The notes under the pieces are model-generated. The model was given only the letters and a program-made list of their open reading frames with translations. It was not told the DNA's origin and ran no database searches. Shown piece after piece: positions 1 through 9,496 of a DNA stretch of 64,000 nucleotides; position 1 is the first letter of the stretch, and the number at the start of each line of letters is the position of its first letter. The stretch is taken from positions 186,001-250,000 of the forward strand of contig JADJQU010000006.1 of assembly GCA_016712565.1 (NCBI GenBank). The letters run 5' to 3'. A program made the position numbers and the translations under genes. The stretch comes from Planctomycetota bacterium (lineage in GTDB: Bacteria > Planctomycetota > UBA1135 > GCA-002686595).

Positions 1-1293
1 CTGCTCACGGACGAGGGCCACCTGCTGCGCGCCTCGCTCGTGGAGGACAATCCGCGCTTCCGCGGCGGAGGGATGGGCGGCCGCCTGGAGGAATTGGGCT
101 GGGACGGTGAGGTGCTCTGGTCCTGGGAACTGGCCAGCGCCCAGCGCACCCTGCACCACGATTTCAAGCGGCTTCCCAACGGCAATCTGCTGGCCATCGC
201 CTGGGAACACCACGGGCCCGAAGCGGCCTTCGCGCGCGGTCGGGCGGCCGATTTCATCCCGCGCGACGGCCTGTGGTTCGACATGCTGGTGGAGGTTCGT
301 CCACAGCCGCCCCGGGGAGGACGCGTGGTCTGGACCTGGCGCTCCTTCGATCACCTGGTCCAGGACGAGCGTCCCGGGGCCCTGGATTTCGGCCGACCGG
401 CCGACCATCCCGGCCGCATCGACATCAACGCGGACCATCGCTTCGCGGCTCGCGAGAGCGAGGCCGAGGGTCGGGAGAGGCACTCCCGCGAGGGCGCCAT
501 GGCCGCCCTGGGCTATGGCTCGTTCCCCGCGGAATCCAGCCGCTGGGACGATTCACGGTCGGGATCGAGCCGAGGGGACCAGGGCGGCGGATCCAGCGCC
601 GCGGGGGAGCGCTTCGACGCGGACTGGCTGCACGCCAACGGCCTCGACTACCTGCCCGAGGAGGACCTGATCGTGCTCTCCGCGTCGCACCTCTCCGAGG
701 TCTGGGTGATCGACCACTCGACCACCACGGCCGACGCGGCCACCTCGCGCGGCGGCCGTTTCGACCGCGGAGGAGACCTGCTCTTCCGCCACGGCGCCGC
801 GCGCAACCACGGCGCGCCCGCCTCCCCGGAGCCGGAACTGTACTTCCAGCACGATCCCACCTGGATCTTGGGCGCGCGGCGCGGCGAGTACGGCCTGCTC
901 GTGTTCGACAACGGAACGCGTCGGCCGGGGGGCGAATTCTCGCGCGTGCTGGAACTTCGCCTGCCCTTCGACTCTGCCCATGGCTTCGCCGATCCCTCCG
1001 GCCGCGGCTTCGGATCCGCCTCCACCGTCTGGAGCTACCAGGACCCCGAGCGCTTCTTCACGCCCTTCGTGGGCGGCGCGGAGCGGCTCCCCAACGGCAA
1101 CACGCTGATCTGCGAGGGGGCTCGCGGCCGCATCTTCGAAGTGACCCGCAGCGGCCAGGTGGTTTGGGACTTCCTCAATCCCCTGGGGGGCGATGCGGAG
1201 CCGTCGGCCAAGACGGGCCGCCCGCCCGCCCACGCCCTCTTCCGGGCCACGCGCATCCCCCGGGACCACCCCGGTCTGGCCGGGCGACTCTAG
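1..1293 (+). CDS. Arylsulfotransferase-like (ASST family) protein, 5' truncated
   Basis: The reading frame is already open at base 1, so the N-terminus lies outside the window. The visible 430 residues look like the arylsulfotransferase (ASST) beta-propeller family: a HDFKRLPNGNLLAIAWE blade, DINADHRF, a block WVIDHSTTT, HDPTW and a late NGNTLICEGARGRIFEV blade followed by VVWDF. Family members are usually periplasmic and move sulfate between phenolic compounds, but the planctomycete-type proteins are uncharacterised. It is a close paralogue of the next gene downstream, so the pair is a tandem duplication. Its stop codon (CTAG context) is also the first bases of a palindromic element. Family call fairly sure, substrate unknown. 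Confidence 0.72.
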   Translation: MLTDEGHLLRASLVEDNPRFRGGGMGGRLEELGWDGEVLWSWELASAQRTLHHDFKRLPNGNLLAIAWEHHGPEAAFARGRAADFIPRDGLWFDMLVEVRPQPPRGGRVVWTWRSFDHLVQDERPGALDFGRPADHPGRIDINADHRFAARESEAEGRERHSREGAMAALGYGSFPAESSRWDDSRSGSSRGDQGGGSSAAGERFDADWLHANGLDYLPEEDLIVLSASHLSEVWVIDHSTTTADAATSRGGRFDRGGDLLFRHGAARNHGAPASPEPELYFQHDPTWILGARRGEYGLLVFDNGTRRPGGEFSRVLELRLPFDSAHGFADPSGRGFGSASTVWSYQDPERFFTPFVGGAERLPNGNTLICEGARGRIFEVTRSGQVVWDFLNPLGGDAEPSAKTGRPPAHALFRATRIPRDHPGLAGRL

Positions 1294-1471
1294 CCCGACC
1301 TATTCATGAGCTTCGGCTCCAACCCCCGCCCAAGCCCGTCCGGACTGCGTTGCGCCGGCGCGTTCGGTCCAGGGCGACCTGCAGGTCGCCTGCGGGAGAA
1401 CACGTCGTCGCGCCTTGCCGGCCAGGCTTTGTCGTGGGTTTCGCTCAAAGCTCATGAATCAGTCGGGCTAG
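1290..1471. repeat. 182-bp near-palindromic element with 24-bp terminal inverted repeats (MITE-like)
   Basis: Bases 1290-1313 and 1448-1471 are inverted copies matching at 22 of 24 positions, and both outer ends are CTAG. A perfect 18-bp palindrome lies at 1373-1390, within a base of the element's centre, and the arms between keep partial inverted symmetry, so the whole unit can fold as one long imperfect hairpin. It contains no credible ORF. The left CTAG includes the TAG stop of the upstream gene. Size, ends and lack of coding fit a non-autonomous insertion element, perhaps mobilised by an IS630-type transposase (IS630 is known to target CTAG), but no transposase is present here. It occupies much of the 416-bp gap between the two ASST genes; nothing else was seen in the gap. 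Confidence 0.7.
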
Positions 1472-1709
1472 ATCCCTGATCCAGCGACGCCGACCCGCTC
1501 GGCCCGCCCGCGGCGCCCCGGCGGGCCGCTCCAAGGCCTGAAGCGTGGGGCGGAAACGCGCCGGTCCCGTTCCCGACGGGGAGGGGGCCCTCGAGCGGCG
1601 TTCCCGGCCGCGTTTTGGCGCAGGCCCCCGGTCCCCAGTCCGCGGGGGGGCTGGGGCGCGGGGAGTAGGGCCTGGGCAGGCCCCTCACGGGAGTGTCACA
1701 ATCCCGCGG

Positions 1710-3357
1710 ATGATCCGCCCCCTGCGCCCCCTGCGTTGGCTTCCCCTGCTGTTGCTCGGCGTCCAGGGCTGCGACAGGTCCGCGGAGAAGGTCGGCGCGG
1801 CGGGTGCGGTCCCCGACGGGGGGCCCGCGGCCCAACCGGCTCCGTCCCCCGAGCCCACCCCGCCCGAGGACCTGGCTTCCCTCGACGCTCCGCCCTTCGC
1901 ACGGGTGGAAGGCGAGCGCGGACTGCGCAAGCGCGAGGCCGCCGCGTTGCAGGGCTACACCCTGATCGCGCCGCTGCGTTCCCAGTCGATCTACCTCGTC
2001 GACATGGACGGCAAGACCGTCCACACCTGGGAGACCGGCCATTTGCCCGGCGGCGTGACGCGCTTCCTTCCCAACGGCCACCTGCTGCGCTCGGCGAACC
2101 TGGAGGGGAACCCGCGCTTCCACGGCGGGGGCATCGGCGGCCGCATCGAGGAACTGGACTGGGACGGCAAGGTGGTCTGGCACTACGACCTGACCGGCGA
2201 CGAGCGCACGCTGCACCACGATTTCACGACGATGCCCAACGGGAATCTGCTGGCCATCGCCTGGGAGTACCACGCTCCCGAGGAGATCTTCGAACGGGGG
2301 CGCGCGCAGAACCAGGTCCACGAGGAGGGTCTGTGGTGCGACGTGGTGGTGGAGATCGCGCGCCAGGAGCCCACGGGAGGGAAGATCGTTTGGACCTGGC
2401 GCAGTTGCGACCACCTGGTGCAGGACCAGCGCGAGAAGGGCCGCGATTTCGGCGTGATCGCCGAGATGCCGGGCCGCATCGACATCAACGCCGACCACCG
2501 CTTCGACGCGCCGGAGACCGAGGCCGAGCGCAAGTCGCGCGAGGAACGGGAGGCCATGATGCACGGCCTGGGCTACGGCGGCGGTCAGGCCGATGGGGCC
2601 GCGGGCGGCGACGTGGCGGCCGTCGATGCCCCTGCTCCCGCGCCGGCGAGCCCCCGGTCAAGCCGCCGGACAAGTACAACGCCGACTGGCTGCACACCAA
2701 CGGGATCGACTACCTCCCCGGAGCAGGACCTGATCGTGCTTTCCTCGCCGCACCTCTCGGAGATCTGGGTCATCGATCACGGGACCACCACCGCCGAAGC
2801 CCGCCACTTCGAAGGGTGGGCGCCGCGGCCGGGGCGGCGACCTCCTGTGGCGCTGGGGCAATCCCCGCAACTACGCCGCGGGCGACGACGACTCGCGCAC
2901 GCTCTTCGCCCAGCACAATCCCACCTGGGTGCGCGGCGCCGAGCCCGACCGGCTGTCGCTGCTCGTGTTCGACAACGGCGACTCGCGACCCGGGGGCGAG
3001 CACTCGGCGGTGCTGGAGCTGACCCTGCCTTTCGACCCGGCCCGGGGCTTCCTGCGGGACGAGGGCTGGCCCTTCGGCCCGGCGGAGCCGAGCTGGAGCT
3101 ACAAGGACCCCGAGCGCTTCTTCTCGCCGTTCATTTCTGGGGCTGAGCGCCTGGCCAACGGCAACACGCTGATCTGCGAGGGCGCCCGCGGCCGGATCTT
3201 CGAAGTCACGGCCGCGGGCCTGATCGTCTGGGATTTCTACAGTCCCTTCGGCGGCGAGCTCGCTCCCTCCAAGCAGGGCGGGCGCGCGCCCTCCAAGGCC
3301 CTGTTCCGCGCCACCCGCATTCCCGCCGACCACCCGGGATTGGTCGGGAGGTTCTAG
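1710..3357 (+). CDS. Arylsulfotransferase-like lipoprotein, interrupted by three indels
   Basis: The start ATG at 1710 gives a lipoprotein signal (LLLLGVQGC, lipidated Cys near residue 21), then a spacer and the same beta-propeller as the gene upstream (GHLLRSANLEGNPRFHGGG, HDFTTMPNGNLLAIAWE, SEIWVIDHGTTT, NGNTLICEGARGRIFEV). The frame must change three times: near 2645 (one base lost), near 2720 (one base gained) and near 2820 (one base gained). The pieces join into one full-length protein of about 549 residues matching the paralogue throughout. Conservation on both sides of each break suggests sequencing indels rather than decay, but a true pseudogene cannot be excluded. Predicted to be membrane-anchored and periplasmic. 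Confidence 0.68.
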
Positions 3358-3402
3358 GCCACCGCCGTCCGTACTCGACCTTCGGGGGCAGGCGCCCGGG
3401 CC

Positions 3403-4341
3403 TCAAGCCACGGCGTAGGGCGCCGCCGGAGAGCCCATCGGCGCCGTGCGAGCGCGCGCCAGGGCCGCCAGTCGATTCCAGTCCTCGAACCAGGCCAGGG
3501 CCTGGGCGACGAGAATCGGAACGCCGACGATGGCGCCGAAGACCGTCAGGGTCAGCACCGAGCCCGTGATCCACAGGCCGAAGTGCCAGTCGTCCGAGCG
3601 CACCGCCGGGTAGAGCCCGGGCTGGGTGGCGGAGCCGGGCACCAGGCGCTGGATGGCTCCGTCCCGCAATCGCAACGTCTCGCGCAGCAGGAAGGCGCCG
3701 ACGATCACGGCGGGGAACATCAGGAACCAGGTGAACCCCACGGTCGGCAACAGGAACAGCAGCACGAAGCCCAGGATGCCGGTGAAGATCCAGAACAGCA
3801 GCTCCCCATGGGAGACCGGCGCCTCGCTCAAGCGGCGATAGACGCGCAGGGTGCGATAGAAGCAGAACAGTCCCCACAGTCCGAGGGTCACCACGGAGAG
3901 CAGGATCGTCGGCCAACCCGGGATCGGATGGAGCTCGTTGAGCCGCAGCGCGGCCCCGGCCCCGGCCCCGGCACCGGAGGCAGGGGCAGGGGAGTAGGAG
4001 AACGTCGCCGCCGCCGGTTGCGCGCTCCGATCGGCACCCTGGGCCGGGCGGCCCGAGGGCTCCGCGGCGCAGGTCGCTCCGCCGGTCGGCGTGCCGGCTT
4101 GGACGCCGGCGACGGCGGCGTGGGGGGCCGGGGCGGCCGACGTGGCGGGTCGGGGGGGCCAGGGGATCTCCGCCAGGTCCGGGACCGAGGCCAGCGGGAC
4201 CCAGCGGGCTTCGCCCTCGGGGCACACCAGTCCGTCCGAGCGCGACTTGCCCTCGGCGATCAGGGCCGAGAGCTGGGCCTTCTCGAAGGGGCCCCAGGCC
4301 TTGTCGTCGTGACCCACGATCCACCAGCGACGTGCATCCAT
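3403..4341 (-). CDS. GYF_2 domain membrane protein
   Basis: The start is set at 4341 because a GGAGG ribosome site sits just upstream; the longer frame has no such support. Residues 1-55 (MDARRWWIVGHDDKAWGPF..., WVPLASVP) match the GYF_2 (DUF4339) module, a small domain found at the N-terminus of many planctomycete membrane proteins. An Ala/Pro-rich linker of about 80 residues follows, then three to four hydrophobic segments (ILLSVVTLGLWGLFCFY, LLFWIFTGILGFVLLFLL, WFLMFPAVIVGAFLL, LWITGSVLTLTVFGAIVG) resembling DUF4234-type proteins. Role unknown. It faces the kinase gene divergently over 243 bp and converges on the ASST gene. Confidence 0.62.
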   Translation of the reverse strand: MDARRWWIVGHDDKAWGPFEKAQLSALIAEGKSRSDGLVCPEGEARWVPLASVPDLAEIPWPPRPATSAAPAPHAAVAGVQAGTPTGGATCAAEPSGRPAQGADRSAQPAAATFSYSPAPASGAGAGAGAALRLNELHPIPGWPTILLSVVTLGLWGLFCFYRTLRVYRRLSEAPVSHGELLFWIFTGILGFVLLFLLPTVGFTWFLMFPAVIVGAFLLRETLRLRDGAIQRLVPGSATQPGLYPAVRSDDWHFGLWITGSVLTLTVFGAIVGVPILVAQALAWFEDWNRLAALARARTAPMGSPAAPYAVA

Positions 4342-4584
4342 GTCATTCCTCCGCCTGCGACCCCAAGGGCCTCGGTTTGCGGCGTTCGGGCCACCCGAAT
4401 CGCTGCGCGCCAGAGGCCTGGGCCGCAAGCCCGAACCTCCGGCGACGCAGGGGCGCCTTTCGCCGCTGCAACGGGACTATTTCCCCATCCCGCCCCTGCG
4501 ACGGCCGGCGGGCCCCCGTGAAGGGTCCACTGGAGATGGGTCGACATCTATAGTGGAAGCCCGGGGCGGCGGCCGCCCCTTGCC

Positions 4585-7500
4585 ATGTCCACCGAACCGC
4601 TGCCCAGCCTGCCTCCCGAGACCAGCGGCCTGACGGCCGTTCCGCCCCAGGGTGGTCCCCTGGGCATGGTCGGCCCTGGGATCGGCGCGGGCCCCGCGGG
4701 GGGAGGCTCGGAGAGCGCGGCGCGCAAACTCTCGCCGGCGCCGCTGCCGGAGATTCCCGGCTATCGGCTGGTCTCCATTCTCGGCCGCGGCGCCACGGGC
4801 ACGGTCTACCGGGCGGTGCAACTGGCCGTGGAACGGGACGTGGCGATCAAGGTGCTCCACCCGGAGTTGGCCAACTCCAAGGCCGTGCGCCGTCTGCAGC
4901 GCGAGGCCCGCACCACCGCGCGCCTCGCGCACCCGGGGATCGTCTCGGCCATCGACCTCGGGCAGACCGAGGGGCTGTGGTGGTACGCCATGGAACTGGT
5001 GGACGGCCCGGCGCTCTCCGCCGTGCTGCGCGAGAAGGGCCGCCTCAGTGAACGCGACGCCCTGCGCCTGTTCATTCCCCTGTGCGAGGCCCTGGAGCAC
5101 GCCCACGAACAGGGCGTGGTGCACCGCGACATCAAGCCCGCGAACATCCTGGTGGACCACCACGGCCGCGCCCGGCTCGTGGACCTGGGGCTCGCCTTCA
5201 CCGAGGACGACCTGCTGCTGACCAAGGTCGGCGGCACGCTGGGAACGCCCCACTATCTCTCGCCCGAGCAGGCTCGCAATCCCCAGGCCGTCGACGTGCG
5301 CTCGGACATCTGGTCCCTGGGCGCCACGATGTTCCACGCCCTCTGCGGGCGGCCGCCCTTCGCGGGCGAAAGCCTGGCGGAGATCCTCTCGGGCGTCCTG
5401 TACGCGCACATCCCCGATCCGCGGGAATTGGAGCCCGGCCTCTCCACGGGCATGACCCTGGTGCTGCGCAAGTGCCTGACGCGCAACGCCGATCGACGCT
5501 ACGGTTCGCCCAGCGAACTGCTGCGGGACCTGGAGGCCCTGCGGGAGCGCCGCGCCGTGCGAGTCTCCACGTCCGGTCTCGATCCCCTGGCCGGTGAGGC
5601 CGAGCGCCGTCGCCGCCGGGCATGGGCCGCGGCCATCGGCCTGTCGATCCTGGTGCTCGTGGCCTTGGTGCGCTGGCAGCCCTGGGGAGCGCAGTCCTCG
5701 GTGGGAGACCTGCCCGCCTCGGCCCGCGAGGGCTGGGCGCCCCTGGACTCGATCCTCGCGGGGGCCGCCGGCCCGGATCGACGCGGACCGGGCCTCGCCC
5801 TGGCCAGCCTCGATGAGCTGGCCAAGGACCAGATTCCGGAGAACTACGTGCCGGACTACTGGGCCGCGCGGGCCCAGGTGCAGTCGCGCTTCGACGCGCG
5901 CATCGACGAGGAACGCAAGCGCATCACCCAGTCCCTGGAGCGCGCCCTGACCCAGGAGCGCGACTTCGTGCAGGCCGCCCAGATCGTGGCCCTTTCCGTG
6001 GAGGAGCGGCTGGCGCGGGAACTGGGAGCCAACGAGGAACAACGCCGCGCGGTGGTCCGTCGCCTGGACCTTTCCGTGCTGCGGGAGCAAGTGGGCGCCG
6101 ACGAGCGCGCCGCGCTCTCGCGCTACGTCCAGAGCGCCAACGAACACCTCGACGGTGTGGTGCTGCCCCTGGCCCGCCAGGCCCGGGCGGCTGGCCGCTG
6201 GCGTGATGCGCGCGAGATCGTCCGCCGCGACGTGCGCGAAACCCTGGAGGAGGCGGGCATCAGCGCCCGCGGGATCTCCCCCGAGGGAGTTCAGGACACG
6301 CTGGCCAACGTGCGCGTGCTCAAGTTCGATTCCGAGCTGCGCTCCATCGAAACCGCCTGGCGCGAGCAGGATGCCCTGCTCGTGCGCACCCTGGAGACCC
6401 GCCGGCGCGAGATCGAGGGGGCCCTGCGACTGCGCGAGCTCGGGGAGGACGCCTCCACGGCCCTCGACGCCGCCTTTGCGGCGGAATTGGCCGCGGGCTC
6501 CATCGAGCCGGTGCAGATGCTCGTGGACGTGTCCGATCGCGCCCACGCCACGCTCTCCAAGGCCCGCGAGGAGCTGCTCCTCCTGGAGCGCGAGTTGCTG
6601 GCCATCGACGCGCGGACCGAGCTGGCCGCCGTGGACGAGCAGGTGGCCCCCGCTTGGCGCGAGCGGCGCTACCAGGACATCGCCGACCTCTGGCAGGCCC
6701 GGCTGGAGGATGCCTGGCTGCGCCCCACCCATGGGGACGTGGAATTGCGCATGGGCGAGGCGCGGCTCTTGCAGTCCCTGCTGGATCGCGCCGCGGCGGG
6801 CCTGCGGGCCCCCGGCCTCGACTCGATCCTGGTGGGCACGATCCTGCGCAAGGGGCGCATCGAGGTGGGCTCCTCGCCGCTCTCCGAGGGCTTCGTGCTG
6901 ATGATCGCCGGCAAGTCCGAGTCCTACGCCCTGAGGGCGGCCCCGGGTGAGTCCACGGCCAAGCTGCTCAAGGCGCCGGGCATCGAGCGCCTGGCGGGGC
7001 TCGCGGCCGACCCCAAGGACGACGCGCTGCCCTTGGACCGGCTGGCGCGGTCCCTGTTCCGCCTGCGCGAGGGCGACCTGGAGGCGGCGACCCGCGTCTT
7101 CCATTCGGGGCCGCTGCCCATGGAGAGCCACGGGCCCCTGGTGGCCGAGCTGGAGCAACGACTGTCCCTGGCGCGCAACGAGCTGAGCACCCAGCTCCAG
7201 CGCCGCGAGGAAGCGGCCCGCGGGGCCTTCAACCTGATTCAGCGCGAGCGCAGTCATGCGCGCGATGCCGCGGCCCGCGTCAAGCGCATCAACGACCTGC
7301 TGGTGCAGTACGCCGACACCGAGTTCGTGAAGGAGCGCGAGAGCGAGCTGCGGGAACTGCGCTCCCAGATCCTGGCCACGGGCAAGGTGACCGCCGAGGA
7401 TCGCCTGCGGGGCATCTACGGTGCCGACATTTCCTTCCCCGCCGCCGGCCGCGTGGCGATCGAGCGGGTCTTTTCCGTGGAGGAGCTGCCGCGTTGGACC

Positions 7501-8040
7501 GCGGGCGATTGGAAGCGCTCCCCCGGCGGCTGGTCGGCGGAGCGCCACCACTCCCGCGCGGAGTTGGAGGACGAAGCCCTTTGGCCGCGCTTCCTCCTGG
7601 AGGAACCGCTGGACCTGAACGGCGCCATGTCCGTGGAGCTCTCCTTCGAGCAGCCCCAGTCCTCCGGACAGCCCAAGCGCTTCGTGGCTTCCGTCGCCGG
7701 CTGGCACATCGGTCTTGCGGGGCCTTCGGAAGTGGGGGGCCAGTCCCAGGTGCTGGTGACCGCCGGAGGAGTCGACGCCCTGCACGACATGCTCGTGCAG
7801 CTCGATGACGAGAAGGGCATTCCGATCCAGGGCCTTTCGCGGGGCCAGACCCACGTGCTGCGCATCGAGCTCATGCAGGGCCGCGGCAAGTGCACGGCGA
7901 CCCTCGACGGCGCCGAGTTGCCGCGCCGCGACGAGAAACGGCCCGACGGGCGCGGCGGGAGCAGCTCCATCGTGCTGCGTTCCCTGGAGCCGGTGATCCT
8001 GAAGTCGGTGCGAATCGAGGCCGTCGTCGGCCAGAAGTGA
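4585..8040 (+). CDS. Membrane serine/threonine protein kinase with large C-terminal sensor region
   Basis: This is a Hanks-type kinase of 1151 residues. The kinase domain spans about 60-325: glycine loop GRGATGTV (67-74), Lys89 in VAIKV, catalytic HRDIKPAN (from His180), and SPEQ in the activation segment. The metal-binding DFG triad is DLG (VDLGLAF), a tolerated variant. A transmembrane segment lies at about 345-365 (WAAAIGLSILVLVALV). The remaining ~780 residues are predicted to be outside the cytoplasm; they are rich in charged, coiled-coil-like helices and end in a beta-rich part of concanavalin/laminin-G-like appearance. The ligand is unknown. A TATAGT -10-like hexamer at 4549 is the only promoter hint. 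The stop codon abuts the stop of the convergent gene (TGATCA). Confidence 0.85.
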   Translation: MSTEPLPSLPPETSGLTAVPPQGGPLGMVGPGIGAGPAGGGSESAARKLSPAPLPEIPGYRLVSILGRGATGTVYRAVQLAVERDVAIKVLHPELANSKAVRRLQREARTTARLAHPGIVSAIDLGQTEGLWWYAMELVDGPALSAVLREKGRLSERDALRLFIPLCEALEHAHEQGVVHRDIKPANILVDHHGRARLVDLGLAFTEDDLLLTKVGGTLGTPHYLSPEQARNPQAVDVRSDIWSLGATMFHALCGRPPFAGESLAEILSGVLYAHIPDPRELEPGLSTGMTLVLRKCLTRNADRRYGSPSELLRDLEALRERRAVRVSTSGLDPLAGEAERRRRRAWAAAIGLSILVLVALVRWQPWGAQSSVGDLPASAREGWAPLDSILAGAAGPDRRGPGLALASLDELAKDQIPENYVPDYWAARAQVQSRFDARIDEERKRITQSLERALTQERDFVQAAQIVALSVEERLARELGANEEQRRAVVRRLDLSVLREQVGADERAALSRYVQSANEHLDGVVLPLARQARAAGRWRDAREIVRRDVRETLEEAGISARGISPEGVQDTLANVRVLKFDSELRSIETAWREQDALLVRTLETRRREIEGALRLRELGEDASTALDAAFAAELAAGSIEPVQMLVDVSDRAHATLSKAREELLLLERELLAIDARTELAAVDEQVAPAWRERRYQDIADLWQARLEDAWLRPTHGDVELRMGEARLLQSLLDRAAAGLRAPGLDSILVGTILRKGRIEVGSSPLSEGFVLMIAGKSESYALRAAPGESTAKLLKAPGIERLAGLAADPKDDALPLDRLARSLFRLREGDLEAATRVFHSGPLPMESHGPLVAELEQRLSLARNELSTQLQRREEAARGAFNLIQRERSHARDAAARVKRINDLLVQYADTEFVKERESELRELRSQILATGKVTAEDRLRGIYGADISFPAAGRVAIERVFSVEELPRWTAGDWKRSPGGWSAERHHSRAELEDEALWPRFLLEEPLDLNGAMSVELSFEQPQSSGQPKRFVASVAGWHIGLAGPSEVGGQSQVLVTAGGVDALHDMLVQLDDEKGIPIQGLSRGQTHVLRIELMQGRGKCTATLDGAELPRRDEKRPDGRGGSSSIVLRSLEPVILKSVRIEAVVGQK

Positions 8041-8646
8041 TCAGGCGCGGCCCGCGAAGTGGGCCGCCACCTCCCGTGCGCGCTCGAGCCGCGCCGCCGG
8101 CACCAGATCGGCCACGGCCTCGACGGCGGCGCGCACCTCGGCCGGGCTCGCGCCGCAGCGCAGAGCCCCGCGGGCGTGGCTCGCCATCTGGCGATCCTGC
8201 CCCAGGGCGGCCAGGGCGGCCACGGCCAGCAACTCTCGCTGGCGCGCCTCCAGGCCCGGGCGCGAGAGGATCCGGCCGTAGGCATGACCCTCGATGAAGG
8301 CCGCGAAGTCGGGATGGCCGGCGGCGAGCTTGGCCCGCACCCGCGGCGCGTCCGCGCCGTAGATGCGCAGGAACAGCTCGCGTCCGCGCGCGGGTTGATC
8401 GGCTTCGCCGAGAATCTCCTCGGGCCCGGGCACGCCGAGACCGCCGCAGGACTCCAGCACGCCGTAGGCTTCCACGACCCGGGGGAATCCGGCGAACACG
8501 TGGGCCTGCAGCACGCACTCGCGCCAGCCGCGATCGGGCTCGCCGGGAGGGGCCGCCGCGCGTTCCGCGGTCAGCGTGCTCCAATCGCCCAGCACCACCG
8601 CGGTGAAGAGCCGCACCAGTCGCCTGTCCCCGGCCGACAGCGCCAT
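8041..8646 (-). CDS. Carboxymuconolactone decarboxylase-like (AhpD-fold) protein
   Basis: The all-helical protein of about 201 residues carries the CMD signature in its C-terminal half (ELLAVAALAALGQDRQMASH, then GALRCGASPAEVRAAVEAV). The N-terminal half has a second, degenerate helical part (LFLRIYGAD...HPDFAAFIEGHAYG). The CxxC pair of peroxidase-type AhpD proteins is absent, so a thiol peroxidase role is unlikely and the real reaction is unknown. The start at 8646 (MALSAGD) is preferred because the longer frame runs back into the phosphatidylserine decarboxylase gene, whose stop lies 7 bases upstream. The two genes are probably cotranscribed. Confidence 0.62.
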   Translation of the reverse strand: MALSAGDRRLVRLFTAVVLGDWSTLTAERAAAPPGEPDRGWRECVLQAHVFAGFPRVVEAYGVLESCGGLGVPGPEEILGEADQPARGRELFLRIYGADAPRVRAKLAAGHPDFAAFIEGHAYGRILSRPGLEARQRELLAVAALAALGQDRQMASHARGALRCGASPAEVRAAVEAVADLVPAARLERAREVAAHFAGRA

Positions 8647-8653
8647 GGGGCCC

Positions 8654-9496
8654 TCAGCGCGCTCCGGGGCCCGGGGCCGAGGCGCCGCGCCGACCGATGA
8701 CATCGCCCATGCGCAGGGCCAGGCCCTGGACGAGGCGCGGGTCCGGCACGAAGCCCTCGGCGGGCGAGAGCAGCACCACGGTGGAGCCCATCTCGAAGCG
8801 AGCCAGCTCCGCGCCGCGGTCGAAGGACAGTTCCGGCTTGGGCGCGGGAGCGTGCACGTCCACGCCGACCACCCGGATGCGGCCCACGTTCAAGGCTCCC
8901 ACCGCCACCAGGTAGCACACGCCCCAGTGTCCCGGCGCGCCCGCCGGCAGGGGGCATTCCAGCCGCAGCACCGCCCGCTCGTTGATCGAGAGCACCTTGG
9001 GGCGCCGCGCCAGCACCTTGGGGGCCACGGAATGCAGGGCGCCGGGCAGCCAGGCGAGGCGGGCGAGCCGCGCGTCCAGGGGGCAGTGGATGCGATGGTA
9101 GTCACTGGGGGAGAGGTACAGCGTCCATGCGTGGCCTCCCTCCAACTCCGCGGCGGCGCGCTCGTCGCCCAGGAGTTCGGCCACGGCGTAGGGCCGGCCC
9201 TTGGCCTGCAGCACCGTGCCGCGCTCGATGGGCGAGACCTGCTGCACGCGGCCGTCCACGGGCGAGGGGAGCAACGTCGGATCCCCGGGAAAGGGCCGCG
9301 CGCCGTCCTTCAGCCGGCGGATGAAGAAGGCGCCCAGGGACGGGTGGTCCGCCAGGGCCAGCCGAACCTCGGAAAGATCGGCGCCGGTCGCCCGCGCGTA
9401 GGAGCGATACACCGGCGCCCGAAGGAACGTCGGGAGTTTTCGGTCAGCGAGCCACCCGCACAGGCGAGAGCATGTCCGCGCGAGGGGCGTCGCCAT
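8654..9496 (-). CDS. psd: Phosphatidylserine decarboxylase
   Basis: Psd decarboxylates phosphatidylserine to phosphatidylethanolamine at the inner membrane. The 280-residue length fits the bacterial family. Visible hallmarks are SLGAFFIRRLKDGARPF, PSPVDGRV, a YHRIHCPLDAR block and, near the C-terminus, FEMGSTVVLL. The last is the self-cleavage site: the chain breaks between Gly237 and Ser238 and the serine becomes the pyruvoyl cofactor (LGST in the canonical form, MGST here). The start codon directly follows the stop of the upstream gene (TGAATG), suggesting coupled translation with the coiled-coil membrane protein encoded before it. Confidence 0.9.
   Translation of the reverse strand: MATPLARTCSRLCGWLADRKLPTFLRAPVYRSYARATGADLSEVRLALADHPSLGAFFIRRLKDGARPFPGDPTLLPSPVDGRVQQVSPIERGTVLQAKGRPYAVAELLGDERAAAELEGGHAWTLYLSPSDYHRIHCPLDARLARLAWLPGALHSVAPKVLARRPKVLSINERAVLRLECPLPAGAPGHWGVCYLVAVGALNVGRIRVVGVDVHAPAPKPELSFDRGAELARFEMGSTVVLLSPAEGFVPDPRLVQGLALRMGDVIGRRGASAPGPGAR

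Noticed and set aside
4477..7854. A reverse-strand frame of about 1125 codons opposite the Ser/Thr kinase
   Set aside because: Same GC-driven shadow effect; the kinase frame has clear catalytic motifs while this one has none.
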